A stretch of DNA of 56,134 nt from NCBI GenBank assembly GCA_944381105.1, contig CALWJU010000033.1, positions 1 to 56,134 on the forward strand, in the 5' to 3' direction. This DNA is from an uncultured Clostridia bacterium. Its GTDB lineage: Bacteria > Bacillota > Clostridia > Christensenellales > UBA1242. Shown one piece after another: positions 17,927 to 26,407 of the stretch. The notes under the pieces were generated by a model. That model did no database searches. It was not told the origin of the DNA and was given only the letters and a program-made list of their open reading frames with translations. Each line of letters starts with the position of its first letter. The stretch's first letter is position 1. Position numbers and translations under genes: made by a program.

Positions 17927-18151
17927 ATGGCAAAAATCGGAAAAGATTATTTTGGACTAAGTCGAGTTGTAAGTATCATTCTTGCAATCATACCGGTTAC
18001 CGCTTGGATTTGTGGTGTTATCACAAGAATATCTGAGGGCAAAATCGTAGCAGGAATTCTTCGTCTATTCCTCGGATTTTGGATCGTTTGGTTAATCGAC
18101 CTTGTTCTTATGATTGTAAACGGTAGAATATTGAGACTGTTAAACGTTTAA
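17927..18151 (+). CDS. Small two-helix membrane protein
   Basis: The 74-residue protein has two hydrophobic helices (about residues 12-33 and 44-66) separated by a short polar turn ISEGK. AAGGAGGG precedes the ATG at 17927, and TATAAT lies at about 17903, so it has its own promoter; a terminator follows at 18167. I cannot assign a function. The layout resembles small membrane proteins of unknown role that are widespread in Bacillota. Confidence 0.7.
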   Translation: MAKIGKDYFGLSRVVSIILAIIPVTAWICGVITRISEGKIVAGILRLFLGFWIVWLIDLVLMIVNGRILRLLNV

Positions 18152-18166
18152 GTAAGACTCAAAAAT

Positions 18167-18191
18167 GCCCTTTTTCAAAAGGGGCTTTTTT
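18167..18191 (+). terminator. Rho-independent terminator
   Basis: GCCCTTTTTC and AAAAGGGGC form a GC-based stem followed by TTTTTTATTTT, 15 bases after the stop of the small membrane protein gene. Confidence 0.85.
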
Positions 18192-18247
18192 ATTTTGTTA
18201 GTTTAGCCTTTTTCTAATTTTTTTTAAGTTGCCACCTAAAAAACTTA

Positions 18248-18292
18248 ATTTGTTTAATTTGTTTGATTTGTTTGATTTGTTTGATTTGTTTT
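18248..18292. repeat. 9-bp tandem repeat TTTGTTTGA
   Basis: About five copies of TTTGTTTGA (first one with A for G) lie in a 329-base spacer after the terminator. The rest of the spacer is AT-rich without a gene. Slippage-prone microsatellite; no function seen. Confidence 0.8.
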
Positions 18293-18480
18293 AGCAGTTT
18301 TAGTTGTTTTAAGTGATACCGTAAAAATTGCAAAATTTTCTAGTTTTTTCTTTTTAGACTATAAAAAACAATGCAACTTGAAATTTAATTTTGTAAAAAT
18401 TAACATAAATGATTGACTAAATAAAAAAAATGTTTATAATATTATAGTAACATGTTTTGTTTTCTAGCCAAAGGAGTAAT

Positions 18481-18723
18481 ATGAATAGTTTGCTTTTAAG
18501 TTTTATAGATGATTGGGGACGAGCCATAGGGCAGGGGCTTGGACGAACATGGCTTATAGTATTCATCATCGTATTCTTGGCTATCACACTTTTTATGTTT
18601 ACAAATATTTTTATACGACAAGTTGCAAAATCAAAATTTAAATTCAAGTGGATACAGATGATTTTTATGGTAATCTTTGCCTTGTTTACAGTTTGGTTTT
18701 GTATAATACTTTCAAACATGTAG
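18481..18723 (+). CDS. Small membrane protein upstream of secG
   Basis: The 80-residue protein has two hydrophobic segments (about 19-42 and 56-78) around a basic cytoplasmic stretch KSKFKFK. AAAGGAG precedes the ATG at 18481, and it lies 31 bases before secG on the same strand, so it is probably cotranscribed. No family is recognised. The position suggests some role at the membrane near the Sec translocon, but that is only inference. Confidence 0.65.
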   Translation: MNSLLLSFIDDWGRAIGQGLGRTWLIVFIIVFLAITLFMFTNIFIRQVAKSKFKFKWIQMIFMVIFALFTVWFCIILSNM

Positions 18724-18754
18724 AGCATCAAATTTTTACTTAAAGGAGATTTTT

Positions 18755-19063
18755 ATGAACGACGGACTTCTTAGCGATTTTTGGGCGACCGCCCTACCTA
18801 TTATAAGATATGTTTTATTTGGAATTATCATAGCAAGTGCAATTGTGATGATAATTACTACTCTTATGCAAGCAAATGACTCATCAAAAAGCCTAGACGC
18901 TTTCACTGGTGCAAGTCAGGAGAGTTATTATTCTAAAAATAAAGGTGCGTCAAGGGATAGTATCCTAAAACGTATTACTATTGCCATGGCTATTATCATA
19001 TTTGTATGTATTATTTTATTCTTTGTTACCGAAATCTTCTTAAATCCAGGAGCAAGCGAATAG
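18755..19063 (+). CDS. secG: Preprotein translocase subunit SecG
   Basis: The 102-residue protein has two membrane helices (about 15-40 and 74-95). Between them is a polar loop with MQANDSSKSLDAFTGASQES, the place where SecG proteins carry the GLG..GG signature in diverged form, and a conserved-type RDSILKRIT before helix 2. SecG assists SecYE in export. The assignment rests strongly on context, since secG-rnr-smpB-ssrA is a conserved order in Bacillota. The rnr ATG begins one base after its stop. The extended C-terminus after helix 2 is short, as expected. Confidence 0.85.
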   Translation: MNDGLLSDFWATALPIIRYVLFGIIIASAIVMIITTLMQANDSSKSLDAFTGASQESYYSKNKGASRDSILKRITIAMAIIIFVCIILFFVTEIFLNPGASE

Positions 19064-19064
19064 A

Positions 19065-21158
19065 ATGCAGGCAAAGGAAAAGATTATAGAGTTTTTATCA
19101 AAAGATGGTTTGTCTCTAAAAAAGACGGACAATCTTTTTTATTTTATAGCAAATACCTATAACCTAAATATTGATGAGGTCAAAAAGACATTTAAAAATC
19201 TTGTTAAGGATGGCGATATATTTGAGGTTAAAAAGGGCAATTTTGTAGTCATTCCAAATGAGGAATATAAGAGGGGAACTTTTATAGGCAACGCTCGTGG
19301 TTATGGCTTTGTAGATATTGACGGCTCGGATGAGGAAGATATCTTTATTGCTGGCAACTGCCAAAACGGTGCAATTGACGGAGATAAGGTCATTGTAAAA
19401 GTGTTGTCGCAAAGCGATGAGGGCAGTGATGGCAAGGTTGAGAAGATAGTAAAACCTGTTACCAAACTTGCTGGCGTAACTGAAAAAGTGGGCGGTAACT
19501 TGTTTGTAACTCCTGACAACAATCATATTCCTTATAAGATAAGAATTATCAAAGGCGGACTTAGGGTAAAAGAAGATGAGCGTGTAGTTGTTAGGCTATC
19601 TCGCAAGAGCGGAAATTTGAGCGGTGTTGTAGATGAGGTGCTAGGCAAGAGCGACGACGTAAAGGCTTGCGAACTTGCGATAATTCGAGACCATGGGCTT
19701 TATGAAACATTTCCACAAGAGGTTCTTGACGAGGCGAGAGCATTACCTCAAAAGGTCAAACCTTCGCAGAAGAAAGCAAGAGTTGACCTTACTGATACAG
19801 TAACTTTTACCATAGACGGACTTGACGCAAAGGACCTCGATGATGCAGTCTCAATTGAAAGGACAGAGGAGGGATATATCCTAGGCGTTCATATAGCAGA
19901 CGTCGGTGAATATGTTAAGTATGATACCCTTGTGGATGAGGAGGCTTTTAATCGTGGGACAAGTGTCTACTTTCCTACTTCCGTTCTTCCAATGCTACCG
20001 AAAGAACTCTCAAATGGTATTTGCTCGTTAAATGAGAATGTTGAGAGGTTGACCCTCTCATGTATAATGACGCTTGACAAGGACGCCAATGTTATATCAC
20101 ATAAGATTTGCGAAAGCGTGATAAAGAGCAAGGCAAGACTTAACTATACCGACGTTTACAAGGTTCTTTGCGGTCAAAAGGCTGACGAGAAAACCGAGAG
20201 TGTAAAAGAACAACTTTTTATAATGCACGAGGTATCAAAGAAAATTCAAGAGAAGAAAAGACAAGAGGGAAGCCTCGACTTTGAAATTCCAGAGGTTCAG
20301 TTTGTTTTTGACGAAAAGGGTGTGGCGATAGACTTTGATAAACGTGAGCGAAACGACGCACATAGGCTGATTGAGGACTTTATGGTGCTTGCAAATCAGA
20401 CGGTTGCAAAAGAGTACTGCGACAATGACATACCATTTTTGTACCGAGTTCACGAAAGCCCTCGAAAAGAAAAACTTGAAAGCGTGCTTGAATATATGAA
20501 AGGGCTAGGCATTAAAACTCCGTCTGTGCCAGAAGAGATTACACCAGAGTACTACCAAAATCTAATCAAACTTTGCGACGGACAAGCCTACACTGAGACC
20601 GTCAATAAGGTGATTTTGCGTTCTATGCAAAAGGCAAGGTATACTAACCAGTGCCTCGGACACTTTGGACTTGCACTTAAATATTACTGCCATTTTACCT
20701 CGCCAATCAGACGTTATCCAGACCTTACAATACACCGAATAATCAAAGAGAACCTCCACAAAGTTATAAAGGGAGCAAGGAAAGAGGAACTAGAAAACTT
20801 TACCTTTGAGGCGGGCGAGCAGTCAAGTTTAACAGAGAAGAACGCCGACAAATGCGAGCGAGAGGTGGATGATCTTTGGAAAGCCTATCTTATGAGAGAC
20901 AAGATAGGGCAGGAATTTGAAGGTGTCATATCCACCGTTACCAACTTTGGCATCTTTGTCGAACTTGAAAATACCGTCGAGGGAATGATAAAGGTTGAGG
21001 ATTTAAACGACAGCGGATTTCTGCTCTTTGAAAAACAACTAAAACTAAAAGGACAGAGACTAACCTTTTCAGTTGGAGACAGAGTTATAGTAAAACTTAT
21101 CGCTTCAAATATCTATACCCGCAAGATTGATTTTGAGTTTGTAAGATTTGTTAAATAG
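19065..21158 (+). CDS. rnr: Ribonuclease R
   Basis: The 697-residue enzyme degrades structured RNA from the 3' end and assists tmRNA quality control. The layout is an N-terminal helix-turn-helix-like part, cold-shock domains from about 65 (GTFIGNARGYGFV), the RNB nuclease domain with the metal-binding DGLDAKDLDDAVS (about 250), HFTSPIRRYPDL (about 545), and a C-terminal S1 domain (EFEGVISTVTNFGIFVEL). All catalytic Asp residues look intact. It starts one base after secG and ends with a terminator, so secG and rnr share a transcript. It lacks a long Lys-rich tail. Confidence 0.95.
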   Translation: MQAKEKIIEFLSKDGLSLKKTDNLFYFIANTYNLNIDEVKKTFKNLVKDGDIFEVKKGNFVVIPNEEYKRGTFIGNARGYGFVDIDGSDEEDIFIAGNCQNGAIDGDKVIVKVLSQSDEGSDGKVEKIVKPVTKLAGVTEKVGGNLFVTPDNNHIPYKIRIIKGGLRVKEDERVVVRLSRKSGNLSGVVDEVLGKSDDVKACELAIIRDHGLYETFPQEVLDEARALPQKVKPSQKKARVDLTDTVTFTIDGLDAKDLDDAVSIERTEEGYILGVHIADVGEYVKYDTLVDEEAFNRGTSVYFPTSVLPMLPKELSNGICSLNENVERLTLSCIMTLDKDANVISHKICESVIKSKARLNYTDVYKVLCGQKADEKTESVKEQLFIMHEVSKKIQEKKRQEGSLDFEIPEVQFVFDEKGVAIDFDKRERNDAHRLIEDFMVLANQTVAKEYCDNDIPFLYRVHESPRKEKLESVLEYMKGLGIKTPSVPEEITPEYYQNLIKLCDGQAYTETVNKVILRSMQKARYTNQCLGHFGLALKYYCHFTSPIRRYPDLTIHRIIKENLHKVIKGARKEELENFTFEAGEQSSLTEKNADKCEREVDDLWKAYLMRDKIGQEFEGVISTVTNFGIFVELENTVEGMIKVEDLNDSGFLLFEKQLKLKGQRLTFSVGDRVIVKLIASNIYTRKIDFEFVRFVK

Positions 21159-21332
21159 TTTTTTAAGATATATCTTTATATCCTTTCTAGAAAAAAATAT
21201 GTTTAAAAATTTAATAAAGGGTTTTTAAAGACAAATATTAAAGGTTTTAATAAAAAAAGATATAAAAGCAATAAAAGATAATTAAAGATAAAAATAAAAG
21301 TTTTTATAGAAAAACATGATAATTTTAATGAA

Positions 21333-21379
21333 AAAAGCATATTGCCAGCAAAGGCTAAAAAGGGCAGTGTGCTTTTTTT
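21333..21379 (+). terminator. Terminator after rnr
   Basis: GCATATTGCC and GGGCAGTGTGC pair with a T-run of seven after the stem, 175 bases past the rnr stop. The rest of the 441-base gap before smpB is AT-rich with no gene; a TATAAT box at about 21584 serves smpB. Confidence 0.75.
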
Positions 21380-21599
21380 ATGCAAAATCTTTAAAAATTT
21401 TATAAAAAACTCACAAATTTTAGTATGATTTTATATATAAAATAGTATATAATATATTGTAAAATAAGGATAATTTATAAAAAAACAGTGTTTTTTGGCA
21501 AAAAAAACGAAAAAAAACACAAATTTTTTCAATTTTTATCAACTTTTTTCACTTAGGGTATTGAAAAAGTAGAAAAAGGGTGCTATAATAGGAGGCGAG

Positions 21600-22043
21600 A
21601 TGAGGATAATAACTAATAATAAAAAAGCATATCACAATTTCTTCGTTTCAGACTTGCTTGAAGCGGGCATTGAACTAAAAGGCGGTGAGATTAAATCTGT
21701 CGCAAACGGAAAAATCAGTCTTAGTGATAGTTTTGTTACAATCAAAAATGGCGAGGCTTACCTAAGAAACTGTTACATAGCACCAACAGACAACTCTCAG
21801 ACAACTGATAGTGAATGTAAACGCACAAGAAAGTTACTTTTGCATAAAGAGGAGATACTTAAACTTGAACGTAAAGTTCAAGAAAAAGGCTATTCAATCT
21901 TGCCAACAAAGGTCTACATGAAAGACGGCAAGGCAAAGGTTGAGATAGGTCTTGGCAAGGGCAAGAAACTTTATGACAAAAGACAGGTCCTTAAAGATAG
22001 AGCAGTCAAAAGGGACCTCGACCGAGTGCTAAAAAACTATTAA
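21600..22043 (+). CDS. smpB: SsrA-binding protein SmpB
   Basis: The 147-residue protein has the SmpB opening with a conserved H and F (YHNFFVSDLLEAGIELKGGEIKS), RNCYIAP, RKLLLHKEEI and the C-terminal basic tail with GKKLYDKRQVLKDRAVKRD. It binds tmRNA and delivers it to stalled ribosomes, with the tail in the mRNA channel. AGGAGG lies 3-4 bases before the ATG. The tmRNA gene starts 11 bases after the stop, and smpB and tmRNA probably share a promoter. Confidence 0.97.
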   Translation: MRIITNNKKAYHNFFVSDLLEAGIELKGGEIKSVANGKISLSDSFVTIKNGEAYLRNCYIAPTDNSQTTDSECKRTRKLLLHKEEILKLERKVQEKGYSILPTKVYMKDGKAKVEIGLGKGKKLYDKRQVLKDRAVKRDLDRVLKNY

Positions 22044-22054
22044 CCCTCTTGTTT

Positions 22055-22443
22055 GGGGGCGTTACTGGTTTCGACGGGGAGCATTGGTCAAAATGTAAAG
22101 CACGTGGTGTGTCTATCACCTAAAAAAAGACAACAAAAATAAACGCAAAAAATAACGTAGTTCGTTATGACAATGCAAGCCTTGCTTGCGCTGCCTAATC
22201 GGACAGACAAAGTCTAAACAATTTTTGGACGGCTCTGGTATAATCTCACCAAATTATATTAAGGGTTAAAAAATGGTGCTCTGTAAGTTACTCTGTCTAA
22301 GGTTACTTATAAAAAAATAGACTTGGCTGATAAAAATTTTGTTTATGTTAGGTTTATCAGCGAGAGCATAACATAAACTAAACGTGTAGAAAAGTTTTGA
22401 ACAAGTTTTTCGGAAGCGGGTTCAATTCCCGCCGTCTCCACCA
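22055..22443 (+). ncRNA. ssrA: tmRNA (SsrA)
   Basis: The 5' end GGGGGCGTTACTGG pairs with the 3' end CGTCTCC before an encoded ACCA, forming the tRNA-like acceptor arm. A T arm GGGTTCAATTCCC is present. The tag frame runs from the resume codon GCA at 22145 to TAA at 22196-22198 and encodes AKNNVVRYDNASLACAA, where the AA end is the expected degradation signal. Length 389. Hairpins and pseudoknot regions fill the rest. It rescues stalled ribosomes with SmpB encoded next to it. Confidence 0.97.
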
Positions 22444-22510
22444 AAAGCAAACTTGCTAGATAATAAGACAAATGCTCAAAAATAAAAAAATAAAAAAGGA
22501 AGTGAAAATT

Positions 22511-23629
22511 ATGAGTTCAGTAATTATTACAGTGGTTGTTGTTCTTGGAATTATCGTAGCAGGAGGATTTCTCTTGTATTTCATGGGCGACCTAATAATG
22601 AGCCTTTCTCACAAGAAGAAAGACGAAAAGACTATCACAAACAATCTTGACAAACAAAATAAGGAACTAGAAGAGCGTATCAATGCCCTCGAAAAGAAAG
22701 AGGAGATTAAGAAAGACCCTGAGTTTGCCACTATCCTCTATAATGGTGCAGTTGTAGAGAATTATAACCCAGACGAAGAGAAAGAGGAAAGTGTTGAGCC
22801 TGACGAAAAAGAGGTCGAAAACGAGGACGAGATAGAGCAGTTACTTGACGAGCAGGCAGAGCAAGAGGAAAGCGAAGAAAATGAGGCTGAGGAAAATGAG
22901 ACCGAGGAAGAGGTCAGCGATGATGCCAGCGAGTTTATTAGACAACGCCGTCAAGAGTTAATGGAAAGACTTGCAAGAATGCAGGCTATGGATGAGGAGA
23001 CTGCTGAGGAAGAGGAGTCAGTTGACCTTACCGACAGCGAGCAAAACGAAGAGGAAGAAGTTCAAGAAGTGCCTGCCGTTGAGGAAGAGGTTCAAGAGGA
23101 AGAGCCAAAGGTTGAGGACGCAGTTCAAAATCAAATCTTTGAGGAGAATAAGGAAGATAAAAATGCTCTTGCATCAAATCTTAGCCTTGAAGAATTACAA
23201 ACAAGACTTGCCGAGACACAAGATAGACTCAAAGCAAACGAGAAAGAACTTAGAAAGTGTAAGAAAGAATTTATTCCTCTTAGAAGAGTAAAGAAAACTC
23301 TTGAAAATGACGAGAAAAAACTTCGTAGAAAAGAGGCTCTTGTTGCTAAACAAAAGGTTGTTCTCTATGGCGTAAATAACTATGCAGACATTGATGAAGA
23401 GAAAGCAAAAAAACTCGAAGAGGATCTTGACCTACTTGAAGGACTTAAACTTTCCGTTCAACACTGTGAAGAGGTTATGGAAAAGAACGCAGAGAGATAT
23501 CCACTTCTTGAAAAGATATTCAATCTTCTTTCTTCTCAAAATGCCGAACTCAAAGAGGACATCAAAAAATTGCAAGAGGCAATCGAAAGCATAAATTCAT
23601 CAGATGATACAACTGCCGATGCTGAATAA
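22511..23629 (+). CDS. Membrane-anchored acidic coiled-coil protein
   Basis: The 372-residue protein has one N-terminal transmembrane helix (about 4-27) and a short basic stretch KKKDEK. A long stretch (about 85-215) is made mostly of Glu, and a C-terminal region rich in Leu, Lys and Glu in heptad-like spacing should be a coiled coil. The topology suggests a cytoplasmic tail. AAGGAAG precedes the ATG at 22511. No family is recognised. It could be a scaffold or division-associated protein, but nothing in the sequence proves this. The acidic middle may be intrinsically disordered. Confidence 0.65.
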   Translation: MSSVIITVVVVLGIIVAGGFLLYFMGDLIMSLSHKKKDEKTITNNLDKQNKELEERINALEKKEEIKKDPEFATILYNGAVVENYNPDEEKEESVEPDEKEVENEDEIEQLLDEQAEQEESEENEAEENETEEEVSDDASEFIRQRRQELMERLARMQAMDEETAEEEESVDLTDSEQNEEEEVQEVPAVEEEVQEEEPKVEDAVQNQIFEENKEDKNALASNLSLEELQTRLAETQDRLKANEKELRKCKKEFIPLRRVKKTLENDEKKLRRKEALVAKQKVVLYGVNNYADIDEEKAKKLEEDLDLLEGLKLSVQHCEEVMEKNAERYPLLEKIFNLLSSQNAELKEDIKKLQEAIESINSSDDTTADAE

Positions 23630-23743
23630 TACAAAAAAATGAGATATAGTAAAATAGTATCAGTAAGAACTTGCAAACAACAAAACTTTATTGCTGAACA
23701 AAAATTTAAAAAATAATTTTCACAAAAAATATAAATTTTCACT

Positions 23744-23793
23744 AAAAAAACGGTTTCAAAGCATGAAAATTGCCAAAATTGAAACCGTTTTTT
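23744..23793. terminator. Bidirectional terminator
   Basis: AAAAAACGGTTTCAA and TTGAAACCGTTTTTT form a 15-bp stem with A- and T-runs on each side. It separates the coiled-coil gene from the convergent ung gene. Confidence 0.85.
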
Positions 23794-23853
23794 ATATATT
23801 TAATAAGTTTAATTTAAATTTTTTATTTGTTCTTTTGAGCCAAAAGAGAAAAA

Positions 23854-23976
23854 CAAACTGAGTCTGATTTTATTTAAAAGATACAAAATAGTAAGTGGCT
23901 AAGGCACTTGGGCAGGCTTAGTCTGTTTCTTGCAAAAAATCGACAAAAATTAAACAAAATCGACAAACTGAGTTCT
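23854..23976. repeat. CAGRCTKAGYCTG / GTGGCTAAGGCAC hairpin repeats, cluster 1
   Basis: Short palindromes CAAACTGAGTCTG (23854), AAGTG-loop-CACTT (23893), CAGGCTTAGTCTG (23913) and a decayed CAAACTGAGTTCT (23964) occur with AAATCGACA spacers and the phrase AAAGATACAAAA. The same set recurs at 42149, 47725-48100 and 50021. It fills the gap before the 3' end of ung. No gene is seen. Confidence 0.65.
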
Positions 23977-24017
23977 TAAAGAAATTAAAATATATACTTC
24001 TGTAAGTAAGTGGCATT

Positions 24018-24677
24018 TCAATGCCAGTCAATAGGTGTCTCTTTATGAGCGAGTAAAAACTCATTGCATTTTGAAAAATGTTTGCAACCGAAAAAGCCTC
24101 GATAAGCAGAAAGGGGACTAGGATGCGGTGCTTTAAGCACTAAATGCTGAGGTGCAATCAAGGGAGAAAAACTTTGAGCGAATGAGCCCCACAGCATAAA
24201 TACAGCAGGTTTTTGTCTTTGCCCAACAAGCTTTATTATCTTTCTCGTCAAGGTCTCCCAGCCTCTATCTTTGTGCGAGTTAGCCTGTCCTCGTCTTACC
24301 GTAAGAACGGTGTTAAGTAGCAGTACGCCCTGTTTTGCCCATCTTTCGAGATTTCCATTTTTGAGGCAGGTTATACCAAGGTCTGACTCAATTTCTTTCA
24401 TGATATTTACAAGGGAGGGTGGAATTTGAATGTTTTCTGGCACAGAGAAAGCCAGCCCTTGTGCCTGTCCTGGCTCATGATAGGGGTCTTGTCCGATAAT
24501 GACAACCTTAATCTTATCAAAGGGGAGTTGATTTAAGGCGTTAAAAATTTTGTCCTCGCTTGGATAGACTTGATATTTTGAATACTCATCATTCAAAAAC
24601 AATTGCAACTTTTTAAAATAATCTTTATGGAACTCCTCGCCTAGCAGGTCGTACCAACTTTTTCTTATCTGTATCAT
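24018..24677 (-). CDS. ung: Uracil-DNA glycosylase
   Basis: The 219-residue enzyme removes uracil from DNA as the first step of base-excision repair. The catalytic water-activating motif GQDPYHEPGQAQGLAFSV (Asp about 64), the LLNTVLTV motif and the DNA-binding loop HPSPLSAYRGFFG (His about 184) are all intact; length is typical for family 1. The promoter sits directly before ATG: TATAAT 6 bases upstream and TTGACC 17 bases further, so the mRNA should be leaderless. The gene is divergent from the MazF-domain gene, whose own promoter starts about 17 bases beyond. Confidence 0.97.
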   Translation of the reverse strand: MIQIRKSWYDLLGEEFHKDYFKKLQLFLNDEYSKYQVYPSEDKIFNALNQLPFDKIKVVIIGQDPYHEPGQAQGLAFSVPENIQIPPSLVNIMKEIESDLGITCLKNGNLERWAKQGVLLLNTVLTVRRGQANSHKDRGWETLTRKIIKLVGQRQKPAVFMLWGSFAQSFSPLIAPQHLVLKAPHPSPLSAYRGFFGCKHFSKCNEFLLAHKETPIDWH

Positions 24678-24683
24678 ATTGTT

Positions 24684-24712
24684 ATTATAATATTTTTTTA
24701 TTAAAAGGTCAA
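24684..24712 (-). promoter_or_regulatory. Promoter of ung, leaderless geometry
   Basis: On the minus strand TTGACC (24712-24707), a 17-base spacer and TATAAT (24689-24684) lie 6 bases from the ATG at 24677. No ribosome binding site is present. Confidence 0.75.
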
Positions 24713-24728
24713 TAATTTAAAGGAAGTA

Positions 24729-24757
24729 TTGACAAAGAATATTTCCTAAGGTATAAT
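24729..24757 (+). promoter_or_regulatory. Consensus promoter of the MazF-domain gene
   Basis: TTGACA (24729-24734), spacer of exactly 17 bases and TATAAT (24752-24757): both boxes match the sigma-A consensus fully. The ATG with its GGAG site lies 22 bases downstream. Confidence 0.85.
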
Positions 24758-24779
24758 GTAAGAATTGATGGAGAAAAAA

Positions 24780-26276
24780 ATGAAAATAAATTTGACAAAC
24801 GACGAAATAGTAAATATTGTACGTATGGTACTTGATAGCGACTACCAACTTGCATCACTATATAGAGAGGATGAGGACGATATAAATTCTGTCCGCATGA
24901 CTTTTTATAATATGCAAAAGCATGACAAGGTGTATATTTCTTTCAGAAACAATCATATTGAGGTTATTTCAAATGACAACAAGAGCATATATCTTCTCCA
25001 AAAATATTATCTTGACTATATAAGCACCAAATTTGCAGAGATAGGACAGAAAAGAGATGAGATTGTTACCTCTGCCACCAAACTTGCAAATAAATTGAAA
25101 TTTTCTATTATTAACTCTATGTACAATGAGGGAGTAGAAGAAATAGACTCTCTGCTTAAAGATAAAGATAAATTTACCCTCGCAAGTGCTATGGACTATG
25201 TCCGCTGTGGTAATCATACCTCATTTAGAAAGATTGACAATCCATATGCTAAATTAAAGCGGGATATAAAGATAGGACAGGTATATGTTGCCGACCTTAA
25301 CCCTGTTGTTGATGCCGAGTATGGCGGTAAACGTAATGTGGTTGTGATAGGTTATAACAATGACAGGACAAATTTTGTAGTTGTGCCATGTACCACAAAT
25401 GCAGATAATGGAATGAATATAGGGTTTATGACAGAAAAGGCAAACTATGCGGTAGCAAACAAGATAAAAATAGTATCACCTATGAGGTTATTCGAATTTA
25501 AAGGCGTTATAAGCAAGCAAAATCTAGAAAAACTCAAAGAGGCGGTGCTCTCATCCTATGCTCTATTTGAAGAAAAACAGTTTAACGAAGAATTTAAAAC
25601 TAAAATCTCCTACAAGAATTCGGTAGAAAACACACAAACTCTTGATGGACTTTCTGTTCTCTTTCCTATACGAAATCCTAGTGAGAAGGTATTAGTTAAA
25701 ATTATCAATGGCTATTATAGACACCTTGAAAGCATTGACGGCATAAAAAGAGGAGAGGTGCAAGAGGGCGACTATTACACAAACACAAGTTTTAAAAACA
25801 ACACAATTATAACAATATTAAATGGTAAGTCGGGACAGCAGGAAGTAGAAAAATATGACTTTTCCAACTTTTGCGTTAAAAGATTAAATGAAGAATTTAA
25901 ATGGAAATATGATAGAGATTTAACCTCATATTACCAAAAAGATATGTTGAAGTATGTTAAAAGTTACTATATTCATCTGCTTAAATATCTTTGCAATCTT
26001 GAAAATATGTTCTATCGAAAAGAAAATTTAGTGGAAACAAGCGAAGAGGAAGAGGAGTATCTCATAAGACATAGCAAAATCTTAAAGGACAAATTTAACG
26101 AACTTGGGTTTATATATAGCGGAAAATTTGAAGAATTAATTCTAGACGGTTCAAAGGCCTTCAAAATGTCTGAGTTTAAAAGACAAGAGCCTATTCAAGA
26201 CGAAGATGATAAACTCATTGAAAGACTTGAAAGTGATAAAGCACTAGAAGAACTTGACGAAGATGAAAACGAGTAG
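24780..26276 (+). CDS. Large protein with an internal PemK/MazF-like domain
   Basis: The 498-residue protein has a MazF-like fold in its middle (about 165-285): IGQVYVADLNPVVDAEYGG, KRNVVVIG and VVVPCTT. These line up with [22 protein letters not shown] and VIVSAITS of the true MazF encoded at 31858. The Arg and Thr used for RNA cleavage in MazF are both present. The first 160 residues and the last 200 have no recognised domain, and the C-terminus ends in an acidic stretch. It may be an RNA-binding or cleaving protein rather than a free toxin, since the domain is buried in a long chain. GGAG precedes the ATG; the promoter is perfect consensus. Confidence 0.7.
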   Translation: MKINLTNDEIVNIVRMVLDSDYQLASLYREDEDDINSVRMTFYNMQKHDKVYISFRNNHIEVISNDNKSIYLLQKYYLDYISTKFAEIGQKRDEIVTSATKLANKLKFSIINSMYNEGVEEIDSLLKDKDKFTLASAMDYVRCGNHTSFRKIDNPYAKLKRDIKIGQVYVADLNPVVDAEYGGKRNVVVIGYNNDRTNFVVVPCTTNADNGMNIGFMTEKANYAVANKIKIVSPMRLFEFKGVISKQNLEKLKEAVLSSYALFEEKQFNEEFKTKISYKNSVENTQTLDGLSVLFPIRNPSEKVLVKIINGYYRHLESIDGIKRGEVQEGDYYTNTSFKNNTIITILNGKSGQQEVEKYDFSNFCVKRLNEEFKWKYDRDLTSYYQKDMLKYVKSYYIHLLKYLCNLENMFYRKENLVETSEEEEEYLIRHSKILKDKFNELGFIYSGKFEELILDGSKAFKMSEFKRQEPIQDEDDKLIERLESDKALEELDEDENE

Positions 26277-26353
26277 GGTTATATAAAGGAAAAAATATAT
26301 AAAAAAAGGTAAAAATTGTAAAAAAAAAGGTTAAAATAAAATAGAAACAATAA

Positions 26354-26390
26354 AAAAGCATAATGTTGGTGTTTGATATTATGCTTTTAT
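26354..26390. terminator. Bidirectional terminator between convergent genes
   Basis: AAAAGCATAAT and ATTATGCTTTT pair with an 11-12 base loop and flanking A/T runs. It serves both the MazF-domain gene and the GGGtGRT gene. Confidence 0.75.
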
Positions 26391-26407
26391 TTTGAATAAA
26401 TTTTAAA

